64,000 nucleotides of DNA, taken from the NCBI GenBank assembly GCA_009801085.1, contig VNWV01000008.1, positions 1,054,001 through 1,118,000 on the forward strand, read 5' to 3'. A program made the position numbers and the translations under genes. Position 1 is the first letter of the stretch. Each line of letters starts with the position of its first letter. This DNA comes from Lasiodiplodia sp. COLG20 (Eukaryota > Ascomycota > Dothideomycetes > Botryosphaeriales > Botryosphaeriaceae). The notes under the pieces were generated by a model. It was not told where the DNA came from and searched no databases. It was given only the letters and a program-made list of their open reading frames with translations. Shown in pieces: positions 20,960-33,300 of the stretch.

Positions 20960-22619
20960 GCAAACGGGGGCCGTGGCGGGGTTGAAGTAGAAGTGACAAA
21001 CGCTCGCAGGCACATGCAACCAGCTCTTGGCGCGGCAGACGCCCGCCTACGCCGGCATCTACGGAAGAACGGCATTTCAGCTCAGCGGAAGCCGAAAAGG
21101 AGCTCAGTGTCACGCGTGCACACAGCTTATTGAGCGAGACAAATTTCCATGGCCGCAACAGCGAAGGAGCCAGCCCTGAGTTATCAATTCATGAAAAGAG
21201 GCGCATCAACGCGCGCTCGTAATGAGGTCAGCGATCCAGGCACTGAAACCCAAGAAAATCGTCCAAAAACAGTCTCTCTGACCCTGCCACATCACAGAGC
21301 GAAGCACCCTCCCAGACGCCGAGAGCCATTTCCCAAGGGGCACCCTCTGGTCTGGGCAGTCAATCCCGGCGGCCATTGATTCCCTGCTGACGTACCTCTG
21401 AGCCACCTTGCTGGATTCGCCTGGAATGTGAAAGAAGAGCGTTTCGTGGCTCGCTCCTGCCTTGCTTGCTCGCACAGACCTCTTTTTTGATTTGTTCGCC
21501 TTCATGACTTCCCTCGATCTCTTCGCCCAACATTGAGCAACGGGCCTGAGTTTCTAGCACAAAACGCATTGATCATCGCTTTTGTGTGATAAACAGGCCA
21601 AGATTGACGGGCACACGGGTCAATAACTAAGGATGGTTACCGCCTGATCAGTGACGGCTATCCTCTTTGGACCAAATCAATGTCCTCTACAAAGCTGGCA
21701 CCTTCACACATGTCTGAAGAGCTTTTTCTTCTTTGAGTGAAATCATGATTGGTTTGCGTCCTCAAGGGAAAGTTGCGCGCTTTTCAGATGCTGCGGAAAA
21801 GCTCTGTACTTGCCACTGACTTCGCTTTATTTCAGTAACGGGTGTCGAGGCGCATTGGACATCGAATCTATGCTGTGACGACGGATAGGGTCATGTTGAG
21901 ATTACTGCTGGTCGTGGAAAGTTCGCGCTGGGAGTTGGCGCCGGTATCCGGTGGGAGGGCGCACGACAGCTTGCGACGACAGAGGCCATGCTCCCGAACA
22001 AGAAAGACAGCGGCAACCCTCGCTAGCTCGTGCAGGCGTGAGGATGACCTGCTCCCCCAGCCGTCGACTGCAAGCTCGAAAAGCTAGCCTATTACGTGTC
22101 GCTGTCATCCCTTCAGCCTAGATCAACGCCGGCTTGACTGGTGGACATCCTCGCTAGCATGCTGCGCCTAGCCGGCGCCGATCCGACTTGCCTTGGCTGT
22201 CGCCTCGCCCACACTACATGCTTCCAGCACAGACGAGCCACCTCCACACCCACTACCCTCCTATTCGCGAACAAACCGCACAGCGCTCGCCCATCGCGTC
22301 GACAGCATCCACGCGCAACCCAAGACTGACTTGCTCTCCCCTCAGCATGGTACGCACTGGCGAACCTTTCTGAACCTTGACACATCTCCCTACCGCACGA
22401 CCTCTAGGGTGAGGGCGCAGGAGCCAAAACGCAGGGGTGCCTCGGCTGCTCCACCGCGATCGAAAATCTCGGAAGTGTCTTCCAGTGAGTGCGCCGACAC
22501 TCGCTGTCAAAGAAGCCTCGGCTGACAGCTCTAGATCAGCATACCTCCAGTCCATCCTGTCCTAACACAGGACTCCTCTTGCGTATCCTACATATCTTAC
22601 ACCCTTGGCGCGCTCATCA
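20960..22619. other. Gene-poor region
   Basis: Short frames only; nothing recognised on either strand. Confidence 0.45.
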
Positions 22620-22890
22620 TGGCGCCGTCCCAAGATGTCACTCCCACAGTCTCTACACGTCCATTTCGATTCCTCGATCTCCCTCATTCTATCCGTCTTC
22701 ACATACATATGAAAGCACATCAGCTCGCGCGAAGCCGAGGTGAACGACATAATCAGCATCTTCTCAGGCCACAACAAGACTCAGAAGGCGCACGCGGGAC
22801 CATGCTGGCTCTGCCACAACGACCCGGAGCAAGTAGGGTCGGACACTCTCCCCTCCCATTGCGGTGTCAGTCCAGGCGAGGCAACGGTTT
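22620..22890 (+). pseudogene. Possible broken gene piece
   Basis: ATG at 22620 opens a frame with RPFRFLDLPHSIRLHIH, a pattern common at the start of fungal F-box or 2EXR-type proteins. After about 30 codons the coherent reading shifts frame to SREAEVNDIISIFSGHNKTQ and AHAGPCWLCHNDPEQVGSDT, then stops near 22890. The identity is uncertain; it may be two joined fragments. Confidence 0.3.
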
Positions 22891-23055
22891 AAGCCTGAAG
22901 TCAAAAAATAGTGCGCCTCGGAGGAAGCGCCTTGAAACCATGAGCGAGCGAACATACTCTGATAGCTTCATGGTAACATTCCAGACAGGGATCAGAGACA
23001 TACCCAGCCCTCTGCGGAACGGTCCATTTGCTAAACAGGACGCCACGAAGTCGCC

Positions 23056-23805
23056 ATGTTCATTCTGCTGGCGGTAGTCATCCCGGTGGTCGCCTTTTTT
23101 GGCATCAAGTGGCTTGTTTTCCGTCCCACTCGCCTTACAATCCGTCCTGCTGGCGGCGCCTTCATGCGCGTGCCCCGCGGTCGCCGTCGCTATGTTCTCT
23201 TCAGTTCCCGTCTTCCACTTGACCCCAGCCGCAACCGCGGCCGTCCCCGTCGCCAGCGAACCGTCGTTGTCATCAGAGACCTTGGGACGGGCCTCAACGG
23301 AGAAACTGTTGCCCACAGCCACGCCGGCGCCGCTGCCCCCAACACCTCCACGACAGCCATCTCCGGCTCGGCCTGCAGCTGCTCGCACGGCCAACACGGC
23401 CCCGACTCTGCCTCCGAACACTACATCTCCACCCCCGACGAGCGCGAGCTCAACATCAAACGCGCCCGCACCACCGCCCGCGGCGGCACCTCCTTCGATC
23501 TTGTTGCCACGGCTGATCGTCCGAGGAGTACGAGTGAGGGTCTCGTGAAGGATTCTACCAATGGCGCTGCTGCGGCTGGTGCTGAAGCTACACAGGCTAC
23601 CATTGGTTCGCCTAAGGAGGGGGCTACTAGACCTGGCCCTGCTGGCTTTGCTACTGCTTCTGCTGAGGCCGCTGCCGTTGAGGACTCCCACTTCTACGAC
23701 CTCGCTGACCACGGCGTTCTCGTCCCGGGCCACTTCTCCATCCCTGATCCTGCTGCCGTGGCTCTGGCGGACGTGCCGTCGCATTCGCTGCCGAGCCTGG
23801 TTTAA
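23056..23805 (+). CDS. Hypothetical single-pass membrane protein
   Basis: An uninterrupted frame of 249 residues. It starts with a hydrophobic segment MFILLAVVIPVVAFFGIKWL, then Arg-rich sequence (RVPRGRRRYVLF, consistent with a cytosolic side), then an Ala/Ser/Gly-rich acidic tail ending HFSIPDPAAVALADVPSHSL. Third codon positions are C-rich, unlike the opposite frame (22867-24018, minus), which I regard as its shadow. No family recognised. Confidence 0.5.
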   Translation: MFILLAVVIPVVAFFGIKWLVFRPTRLTIRPAGGAFMRVPRGRRRYVLFSSRLPLDPSRNRGRPRRQRTVVVIRDLGTGLNGETVAHSHAGAAAPNTSTTAISGSACSCSHGQHGPDSASEHYISTPDERELNIKRARTTARGGTSFDLVATADRPRSTSEGLVKDSTNGAAAAGAEATQATIGSPKEGATRPGPAGFATASAEAAAVEDSHFYDLADHGVLVPGHFSIPDPAAVALADVPSHSLPSLV

Positions 23806-24730
23806 CGGAACTATGCCCTCCTCTCGGGCTTCATCAGTTTTTGTGGAAAGAGGATTGCGCTTTAACCAGACATTTCCCTCTAGGAAATACTTGAGTCCCT
23901 TCTTTGTATTTGCTTCGTTACGCAATGTAGTATATATCTGTCCTGTTGTGCTACAAGCTGCTAGCTTAGTCTTCTTCGAATGTAATAGCAATAGTAGGAA
24001 TGCCTCAATTTTCTTCATTCACACACGTCCTAAACGGACTGACGTGAAGTGGAAAACTTTCGTGATGAAACCTTTCTTCGGCGGCTACATTATACGGAAA
24101 GCGTCAAAACGCGCAGCACAGACGTGGCTGACTCACATAGCAAATGAATATCCGAGTGCAATGTCTGATTCATTGGGAATGACCGATGCTAACGATATCG
24201 TGAAATGTTCAGCCAAGTTACCATCCACCGTGGACATACTGCTAAAGAACTCGTCCTTTGCCCACGCCATTGAAATAAGAGGCAATACTAAAGGTAACAA
24301 TGCCCATCGAATGAAGACAAATGCAGACTCAAATAAGCTGACAAAACGATTGTTGATGCACTCGAAAACCCCATCTCAGAACAGCCATTAGGACTGGTCA
24401 AAGTGCTGGAAGCCACGGATGTGAGAGTTGTCGTCGGCTCTTCAGTTTTGGTGACCCAGATGGTCGAGGTCATCGTGGACTCAGACTCGGGAACGGTAAC
24501 GAACTCCGTCGCGGTGACGAAGACTTCGGTTGTGCTCTCGGGGACAACCGTGACTGGGGCCCAGCTTGGCGCTTTTTTGTCATGCCCAAGCCAGGCCCCG
24601 ACAGACAGTGGGAGCGGGGAGGAGCGGACCCGGCTATAGCGAACGTCAGCATGACAGTCCTCGCGAGTAAAGGATTGACGAATCGCAAGGAACTTGGTGT
24701 GCAGTAAACGTACCTCTCGCCAACGAGGAA
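23806..24730. other. Intergenic, with a minus-strand Ser/Thr-rich segment
   Basis: On the minus strand at about 24330-24570 a frame reads PVTVVPESTTEVFVTATEFV then Thr/Ser-rich sequence, like the stalk of a fungal cell-wall or GPI protein, but no start or domain supports a full gene. Confidence 0.35.
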
Positions 24731-24734
24731 GACT

Positions 24735-24990
24735 CCTTTTCAGTGATATGGGAAGGGGCTGCCAGCCCTTGATGAGTAAGCGGGCCGCCAGCCCTTGGTA
24801 GGTGTGCCTCCGGCGGCCACCAGACCGTGGTAGGTGTTCCTCCGGCGGCCACCAGATCGTGGCAAAGGGCCGGCGGCCGCTTAATGAGTAAATCGGGCCA
24901 GCAGCCCCTTGATGGGTGAAGCGCGCTAGGTGCGCCTTGGGGGCCATCTTCTTCTGCTGCCGGGCCGGCTGCGGCATGGCTTTGGCCAGC
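24735..24990. repeat. Degenerate GC-rich tandem repeats
   Basis: Short units built from CCAGCCCTTGATGAGTAA-like, CCAGCAGCCCCTTGATGGGT-like and CTCCGGCGGCCACCAGA-type blocks recur five or six times with changes. The CTCCGGCGGCCACCAGA block is repeated almost exactly at about 24809 and 24839. Confidence 0.6.
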
Positions 24991-27734
24991 AGCCGGCCGA
25001 AAATGGCTTGCCGCCACATGGGCAGCAGCCAGACTAAAAAAACGTCAGCTTCAGTAGTCATGACATCAGGATGTGCGAAGGAACACTCACAGTTGTGCCG
25101 AATGTGGGTAACCACCAGTTGAGGTGGGTTGGTTTGGCTGGCTAGTTGCTCAGGCCGAGCCCAGTTTCAGCGGAGGCTGTCTTGTTTGTAGTAGCCTCCA
25201 GGATTGTTTCTGATACCGGGCCCAGCCCGAGAGCAACATAGGTCTGCCGCGGAGGCAGCGAGCAAAACTGTCAATCTTGTCAGCGCGTCACTAGCAGTTG
25301 GCATCTTGAGCGGCGTCCTTACAATTGGCGGGATGAGGCGCGACGGCCGCCCACAGTGGTAAGCTTTGGGAAACTGCAAGCAAAAGTTAGTCGCAAGATC
25401 TTCTAGAGCAGAGCTAAGACACGTTGCGGCACTTACCCATTGTGAGCGGCGCCAGCGACTGTGGCATAGAGGGCGAATAAAGGGAACAAAGCGAGCTGAA
25501 TCATGTCAGTCATGCATCAAAAAGAGGGAGCGAGTGGCATACAGGCTTGTGCGAAGCTAAGCTCCGCTGAAGGCCAAAGGCGCGGATTGCGGTCGTGAAG
25601 TGAGGGGGAGGTTGAGGAGAGGAAGAAAAATGAGGGCGGGCGAGGAAAGATGAAGCAGGCGCGCCTGCGCACAGACCTGCAGGCAGCAGACCAGCGGCCG
25701 TCCTCATGCCGCTAAGCTTGTCTGAGCGGCGGGCACGCGGCCACACTGGGTGCGGACGTGAGAAGGCAGCCGCTGTAGCTGGCGAGGCTGCGCAGTCTTG
25801 TGGCCAAGCTTGAGGCCAAGTCGCTTTGCTGCACTGTGCGATCATTGGCAGAACATCTGAGCTCTCAGAGGCGATTGCACAGGACACAGAGTCCCCATGC
25901 TGTGTCTGTCCTGAATGAACACCCGAGTAGATAGAAGCCTTCTTCCGCCCCCCTGAAGCGCCTTGGTCTTCCGCGGAACATCATTTCAACAGCAATGCGC
26001 AAATGCCACGGTCGTGGCGATGAAGCGCCGGCCAGATAACCTCAGCGTGCATGGCGAGCGGGTGGCCGCGAAAGTCCCCAAGCTCCGCAGCCGCTAAGCA
26101 GACTGGACTCCCCACCACAGCTCCAGCCATGCTCACTGACAACGTATTTGCCCCGCAACCCTTCTCGTCGGCTTCTAGGCCGACCTTGGAGAAGACATTG
26201 AGGAGCCTCAGAACGTACGCCCTCCCGAAGCAACCAGCACCGCCAGCTCTCTTCATTACCGCAGAAACCGCTAACGCGACCATCCACAGTCCCCTACGCC
26301 GATTGACCAAGTTGAGGAGGAGCAATAGCCCTCTCCCATACCCAACCGCCGCTCCGCTGGCTCTGCCTGGCCCGCAGCTGGCCTACCCAAGCCAAACATT
26401 CGTAATCAACTCTCACGCCTCCCATCATGCTCGAACACCTCTCGAGGGCGAGTCAGGGTTGGAAAGACAAGGCGGAACTGGGCGGTGGAATAAGAGTGCG
26501 ACGGATGCGTGTCGCGCTGGTGGCGATCCATGGTTCCAATGGCATTGGTTGGCAGCTCTGACAGGCGCTTGACGCACTCGGTCCCAAAATTTGGAGTTTG
26601 AAGCAGCGCTAGTGATAACAATGAAGCAGTCCTGCGTTGGTTGTAGGCCTGCAGACAGTGCAGGTTCCCCTATCCTTCTGATGCTGGGCGTAGTTCCATT
26701 GCTATGGTTTGAGCGGGTCGCAAGCCCTCCTCCCCTTGCTCACACTTACAGCACACCAAGAGGGCATCTATACAGAGCACAAGGATGATACCTCAATCAG
26801 GGGCAATGGCATTGCATGTGCAAAGCCATGCTCAGTGGCTTTCATGTTTAGGGCCCTGGCAGCGGCTACTGTGGATCTCACGCGCTCTTTATCTCCGACG
26901 AATTCGGCACTCAGAGCACCAAACTGGCGCATTTGGGCCAGCACTAATGCTGCAGAGGTCCATTTCCCAAAGGCTCAGTCGCAGGCGTTGGAAGCCTGAT
27001 AAGTGCATCCACTGGGCTGTGCCCGCCGCAGCCTGAGAGCCCCAGCACAGCCCGCCCCGCCTGCTACCGACCTGAGGGACAGCCGTTCCTGCCGGAGACA
27101 CTCGACGCGGGCATGACGTGACCGCGTTGCTGCCTGCTTGCCAAGGGTAGGTACGCTCGCCGCCCTTCAAAAGCTCGCCCGTCGCCCAGCTCGCCATCTT
27201 TCTTCTTCACTCCACTCCAATCCACAACTCCCGCACCAAGCGCTCCGACTTCTTCACCTGCGCAAAGTTTTCCTCTATTGTTATCACCACATTCCTCCAC
27301 GACATCATTACCACTATTCTTAGTTTTACATACTGTGAGTTGACTTCATCCTTTGAAGCTCCACGTCCAAACGTCATACTGACACGCAATCACGCCAGTA
27401 TGCTCCTTGCGAAACGAGAGAAAAGGAAGAGGGGCACCTGCCCGGAAATTATCTGTTGGGCGGGTGCCCCTTTCAGCACCATACAACACTTCGCCGCCGT
27501 GGTGGTGAATCCACCACCCACCGCCGTGAGTGCATCCCATTCGCCGTCTTCCTCGCCCTTCATTCACTGCTTCTTGCTAACTTTTCATCTGTCACAGCCC
27601 AGGGTGGGGCAAATCCCGTCTTCGCCACAGCTGGCCCCGGCCCTGCCGCCTCACTTCATGGGGCTGGGGCCAGCAGATCATCAACTCCACTTTCGCAACA
27701 CGGTGTGAGGGAACATACTGGCTGGCAGGGGAAC
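24991..27734. other. Gene-poor region
   Basis: Opposed frames at 25981-26325 (minus) and 26051-26572 (plus) cannot be told apart by content and have no domains. A probable intron (GTGAGT at 27527 to TGTCACAG at 27597) lies upstream of the next frame, so transcription is plausible from about 27.3 kb. Confidence 0.4.
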
Positions 27735-28340
27735 ATGGTGGATAACCTTGACCGCGCTCTGGCTCGCCTCGCGAATCTTGCCCGCGATGACCATGAGCAG
27801 GACCGCAGCATGTCCGTTGAAGATCACTACACACGCCGCCTCGACAGGGCGATTGAGCGCCAACGTACGCGCTACACGTACCTTCAACGTTCTAAGTCGA
27901 CCATCACGATTCTTCTGATTCACCGCGCAAAGCTCCGTCTGCTTCTGGAGGCCATCGTCTCTGAAGTCCTTCACAACAACAATGAAGTTGTCGAAATCGT
28001 CGCTGAGTTGCTGGCTGAGATTGAGAAGAGGGGTGCCACTTCGCTCACACAATCATTGACTGGGTGGAAAAATGGGAACAGAGGAGGACGGAGAGGCACA
28101 ATGGCTTTCATGTATGGAGAGATGCACTTACGCATGTACCTAACAATTCAATCCGACCTTCTGCTCCTGCTGCTCATGCTCGCTGCCAACGAGACTCAGA
28201 CACCGTACGTACAGCTCAGATTTACCATGCGTGAAGTCTTTCTTTCAAAGCCTGCTCACCTGGACTGTCAAGCCAAAGCACACGTGCCCGAGAGAGAGCT
28301 GTCCATAGAGCATGTGAAGAGAAGACTGACTACAGGATGA
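27735..28340 (+). CDS. Hypothetical coiled-coil protein
   Basis: An ATG-initiated frame of 201 residues. The first 110 residues are charged and predicted helical (LDRALARLANLARDDHEQ, YTRRLDRAIERQRTRYTYLQ, AIVSEVLHNNNEVVEIVAEL), suggesting a coiled coil. A Gly/Arg patch and a Leu-rich segment follow. No family recognised. The frame stays open upstream across a clean intron at 27527-27597, so the gene may start earlier, but no ATG was found in that frame. Confidence 0.4.
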   Translation: MVDNLDRALARLANLARDDHEQDRSMSVEDHYTRRLDRAIERQRTRYTYLQRSKSTITILLIHRAKLRLLLEAIVSEVLHNNNEVVEIVAELLAEIEKRGATSLTQSLTGWKNGNRGGRRGTMAFMYGEMHLRMYLTIQSDLLLLLLMLAANETQTPYVQLRFTMREVFLSKPAHLDCQAKAHVPERELSIEHVKRRLTTG

Positions 28341-28867
28341 ATGACCAACGAAAGAGCCGCCACAGCCTGAACAGCCGTTCACACGCGCTGTCGCGACTCG
28401 ATCTGCTGAGCGGCTGCTTCCTTCTGATGCTACGCTTGTCAAGTCACTCGCCCAACCCAGAGGCACAGGTGCTCGCGGATGCATCTTTGACGGTGTTCTC
28501 GCCCCGCCCAGCCTAGCGCATGTGAAAGTGTCTGTTGTCCTGGCTGACCGTTACTCGTGCAATCACTGAACCTACGCAGGGCCGCCGCCTCAAGGCTACG
28601 CTTACGGGTGCTGCTGATGTCCAGTTCAACCTCTGAAATCCTCGCTGAAACACTCCTGCCTGATGTTTGTCTGCTCTGCCGTCGGTATCAGCCTCCACCT
28701 CCTTCTGTCAAGGCACCTGCGCTGCTATCGGGCTTCCATGAACCGACGCGCTAGGCAGCCACTCTTGCAGGCGCATCACACACGGGGCGGTGTTGCCAAA
28801 AGGAGCAGTCACGGAACCTTCCCTTCGCTACGCCCGTTGCCCGGCGCAACCTTGGCCCATGCCGCGC
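28341..28867. other. Intergenic, nothing recognised
   Basis: Short coding-like runs (for example EPTQGRRLKATLTGAADVQF at about 28568-28630) are cut by stops, consistent with decayed sequence. Confidence 0.35.
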
Positions 28868-29195
28868 AGCTGGATGGTGCGTCGCCCGAAACCTACAAAT
28901 ACCCCTCGACTCCTCGCCCAAGGCTCCTCTTTTTCTTCTTCAGCTCTCTTTGCCTTTTTGGCTTAGATCAAATGTAGCTACTCGCTATGGCAGTTTAATC
29001 GCTGTTCAGGGGTCCTACGGGGCCCTGTCAACGATTAAACTACTTTTTGGAACCGGGGTGGCAGGTCCCTGAGCTCCGCTCATACTTGCCGCTCACAGTG
29101 TCGCTCGTATTGCACTACTTCGGGCTGACGCGACCATCTTTTTCGTTGAGCGATCTGCCTTGAGCAGGTCCTTGAGGAAGAAGAAGAAGAAGCGG
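28868..29195 (+). repeat. Duplicated U2 snRNA locus, copy 2, with flanks
   Basis: The reverse-orientation partner of 15,397-15,730. It shares the TATA-like CTACAAATACCCC block, the CT-rich stretch before the RNA, the RNA ends and the downstream hairpin. Confidence 0.8.
28944..29137 (+). ncRNA. U2 snRNA-like sequence, copy 2 (probably non-functional)
   Basis: The 5' end CTCTCTTTGCC, stem I and GGCTTAGATCAA are kept, but the branch-point-recognition element GTAGTA reads GTAGCTA. The next 70 bases differ strongly from copy 1 yet can fold (CAGGG with CCCTG around a TACG loop). The U-rich site CTTTTTGGAACCGGG and the 3' stem-loop with GTATTGCACTACTT are kept. Loss of GUAGUA should prevent normal branch-site pairing, so this is most likely a pseudogene or a diverged paralogue. 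Confidence 0.7.
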
Positions 29196-29751
29196 CTTAT
29201 GAGCTTGAGCAGCAGTGGCAGACTTGGACCGCACACAGCGGCTGCGAACTGCGCTCAAACGTGTCGTAGTTGTAGAGGAGATGCTATCGTGGCTGTGATG
29301 CTGAGCATGCTACGTGTTGCCTGGTGTTGAGGTCCTCGCTGCGCATGCTGTCGCGCTTGTGCTAGTTGTCGCCCGCCCTCTTATTTCGGGCTAATAGAGA
29401 ATTCGCCGTCTGGCCAGCTGTGGTAGTGAGCCTACAAGGTTGAATTCAACAGTGCGACGCATGGCATGGGGTTGAGGCTCACTCTTGCGTCCGACGCCCG
29501 CGGGCTGCTCTCCCGCTCGCTCGCCCGGCCTGCATCCGTGGGCCGCGCGCACCTGCCCTACAACGCGATCAATGGTATGAGCCCAGCGTAGATCCTCCGC
29601 CGTGACTGCTTCTCGCTTTTGCATGCGATGCGACCCGCGTGACGCGTTAGCCACTTTTGCGACTGCGCGTCGCACCGACAGACTCAGCTGCCGCGTCTTC
29701 CAACGCGCGCCCCGCCTATCCATCGAACGATTTGTACCCGCATCTGAAAAT
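29196..29751. other. Intergenic, nothing recognised
   Basis: No supported gene; composition is mixed. Confidence 0.4.
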
Positions 29752-30312
29752 TCAGGTGATCACAGTGAGGACGACAATCGCCGGGGTGACGCCTGTGGGA
29801 TAGAACTCCACGCACCTCGATTTTGCAGGCCCATCATGAAGCTCAGGTCCACAAATCGCCGCGCAGATGACCCAATACATCGTGCAGTCGCTACAGGCCC
29901 GCATTGGGGCTCTGGGAGTGCGGCTACTTCCCAAGCCTAGATGAGTCTGAGACACGAGCGCCATCCAATCCCCGAAGAACGCGCCAGCAAGCTCATCCTG
30001 CACATGTCTGAAAAGAATCCAAGGTCTGTGACTATCATGAAAACATTGATCATCATTGGCGTTCTTGCTAAGCTTCTTCTCGAAGTCATTGGGCATCACT
30101 GCTAGAGCCGGAAGGTCCAAAAGTGCCAGGGCCAGAGCTCGAAGTGCGACCAGAGGTGTTCTTGGACAGTTTCCTGAGGTCGTCATGCCGAGAGTGTTGT
30201 GATTGTAGTCTGGGGTGGGCATCTCCATAGCCCAGAGGCGGGTGTCCACTAGGTAGCTTAAAATATTGATGTCCATTGCATTTTGACTGGTCGACATTTT
30301 CTCTCTGAGCAT
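29752..30312 (-). CDS. Hypothetical protein
   Basis: An intron-free frame of 186 residues. It contains a Leu/Ala-rich segment (VALRALALALLDLPALAVM) that could be a membrane helix, then FEKKLSKNANDDQCFHDSHR and Cys-rich sequence near the C-terminus. No family recognised and no regulatory signal seen. It could be a decayed fragment; the N-terminal two thirds read more like protein than the end. Confidence 0.3.
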   Translation of the reverse strand: MLREKMSTSQNAMDINILSYLVDTRLWAMEMPTPDYNHNTLGMTTSGNCPRTPLVALRALALALLDLPALAVMPNDFEKKLSKNANDDQCFHDSHRPWILFRHVQDELAGAFFGDWMALVSQTHLGLGSSRTPRAPMRACSDCTMYWVICAAICGPELHDGPAKSRCVEFYPTGVTPAIVVLTVIT

Positions 30313-33300
30313 TGGTCTAACATGTTATTCAGCTGAAATCTAACCTCATTTGCTATATGGCATTTTCTGAACCACTGTTAGCTTCGACAGTGGCATCCGC
30401 ATCAAGGCGATCTACGATCTCCCATTGTTCGCCGCTGGTGTGCCAGACGCTCACGTTTCTCCTAAAACGTTCGACCATGGGCCACTAACCAAGCCGTATT
30501 TTCACGCTTCGCACAGCTTTGCAGAGTTGTTTCTTGCTGCTCGACCTGCTGCTTCGCCTCTTTCTTTCCAGCCTGTGGATATAACAGCGCCGTGTGCCAC
30601 TGGAGCTGGGCCTCGCAGTCGGCCTCTCCGTATGGGCCTTCTTCAGCGCATGGCAGTAAGGACGTGCAGCATGGCGCTGTCAGAGGGAGGATGTAGTGCG
30701 AGGGTGGAATGGACCGCGTCCAAGAAGACTTTGTGGCTCTCAACTATAGAAGTGTTGTGTCGTACTTTCTGGTGGTCTCGGCATGATCAACTGCAGTATT
30801 GCCAGCTATGGGGGCAGGGGATGGATCTGGGCTCGCACAAATGGTCGAAGAGTTGCACTGGCGAATTGGGGAGGCAGTGTGTTCTAGAGGCAGTGGAGAT
30901 GGTCAGCAAACGCAGCGCTTGCGGAAAAAGAGGCCAACCGAGCGCTCGCTCCTGAAGAAACGAAATCTGGAGTTCATAGGGGTTGAGCAGGCACAGGCGG
31001 GGGCCTGTTTTAGCTTCGCTGTTGGCGCCCGTTTGGCGGTGACTCTTCCCCGAAGGTGCGCTGCATGAGTCTGGGTTTCGCCTGACGTCAGCGTCTGCTG
31101 TGACGGACCCCGGCTGCTGGCGAAGCGGCGGATCGACTGGCCCTCTAACAAAACGACCGCCAGCACCCCATCCCTCGTCACGGCACCGAAGAGCACCATT
31201 TCGACTTGAATGACGCCAAAAGTCGAGCTTGCGCGATTACAGCAACTGGTACGCACAAAAGGTTCCCTTCCACATGAATTTCCAGCAAACTTCGTCGTGT
31301 CCCTCGTTCGGCTCAACACCGCGCTCATCGCATCGTTGGCCCCAGGTGCCAATGGGCAGCTAGCCCCAAAGGTGTACATTCCCGGTCGTTTCCGCTTCAG
31401 AAAGTTTGGCTCGGGCGTGCGAATCCTGACCATGAGCCGGGAGCAGACAAACGAGGCTTGTCTCTCCCCTATCCTCCTAGCCCCGCTGACTTGACGTTTC
31501 TGAACAGTTCGCTGCTGTGCCGATCATGAAGGTTCTGTTTCATGCCTCCTGATTGATGGGACCGCACCGCCTCTCGTTTCCAGCAACGCCATACTTGACC
31601 AAGCTTCCATGCGCCTTTCGCGGCCTCCAGTGTCGCTACATATTACTTTACTGCTGCAGGGGCTGGATTTGACAGATGCTTTAACTCCTTCTGGAGCTTT
31701 CAAGATGGATGCCCAAACGCAACGTGCATTCGTCGCCCCCAGACGAAAAGTGTGAATAACCGCCCTGTGCCCTACTAGAGCACCTTCTGGATAGAGTGTT
31801 CTGCAGGTAGTCTTGACCGGAAAGCCCAAGCGATATCATGCTAACGTATCTCTAAAGTCTTTAAGTTCAGCTCTGCTACCTTCTCTCCAAACCGCTCAAA
31901 AGTTCCACAGCATGATCCTCGGCCATTCCGCCCACATCGAAAAAGACTACAACATGGATGGACAAAGGTACTAGCACACTTGGGCAAGGGGAGCCAGCAC
32001 AGCTATTTGTCCGGCGAGGACGGCGGTCAAAGCGTAGGTTGCGCTCTGCACCTCCAATCAAGGTACTTTCCTACTCAGGCCGGTGACGGTCGTGAAGCTG
32101 TGCAGGAGCGGAACGTTTGATCGGCGACGGCTGAATCGTGCCTCTTTTCCCTTTGAGCCTCACACACCTTTCAACACAGCACGGGAATCCAGGGTACCTT
32201 GTAAGAGCGTGTATTGTCGCTCGGCATTGATGCAATGCGGTCGGATCAAACTGCTTGTCAAACTATGCCCTACAGCAGGCCGGGCCCACTCATGCGCTAC
32301 CGGAACCTAGTAACTGACAGCTACCCTTCCGGGAATGGCACAATCCACCGGGGCTCCTGTTCCAGACATGGATGCGCTCAAGTTGGCCATCGTTCAAAGG
32401 AGAGCTTGCACGTTGCCAAAAGACGCATTTGAGTCCTTCGCCATGTCCAATGGATGGCTCGAGAAACGCCGTTCCCATTTGCTGTCTCTAGCACCAACGT
32501 GTTGTAGATCTGTAGATGGCCACGCTTGTAAGAGCAACAGCGGCAACCTGGCCGTGGCCGCACATTCGCCATCCAGGACCATGGCCCCACAATGTCGTCA
32601 GTCCTGCCCTTGAGGGCGGCAGAACTAGTCACTGTAGCCGCTGAAAGCCGGGCGCCGGCTGCTTCCAAGCCTAGAAGGCACTACCCGCGCTTCTGCCCCG
32701 CCATTTAAAGCTCACATTTCTTTCTCGCTCCTCTTCTTCCACAACACGACCACACCGTCCTCGTCAGACTATCGCCTCTCGCGTCGTTCTCTTTGGGCAT
32801 TCTGCCCACCCGCCAATGCCGTGGCAGCTGTATGTCATCACTCCTATCTGCCTGTTTTCAAAGATTACACTGACTTTCTCCTCAGAGGAGGCCCTTCTTC
32901 CCGACGCCTGCCACTGCCGGCGGGGTGGCTGCCCAGGTATCTCAAGGGTATGTACCAACTCCATTAGCAGTCGACTGAAGCTCAGCTAACTCTGACTCAA
33001 GGCACCATCCCGGCCCGAACCTTCCCCTCCGGATGAACTCGCTCCGCTACAACCGCACTAAAAGATTCTGGAAATGCCCAAGCAAATGTGAGGCCAGAGC
33101 TGAAGAAGAATAATTGGTCGAATTCAGCAAGCATGGCACTTGCTACATCAAGGTGAAGCGGAACAAGGAGATGCCGATACCACGAAAAGGCCACCGCCGG
33201 TCTTGACACCATGAGATCGCATTCCTCTTGCCTTCATGGCAAAGAGCTGGGGTGTCGTCCCAGCCAAAACCCGTAAGTTCGACCTCCATCTTTCTCGCCG

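Noticed and set aside
22867..24018. A 383-codon minus-strand frame
   Set aside because: Overlaps the 249-residue plus-strand frame; Gly/Val-rich composition is typical of an antisense shadow.
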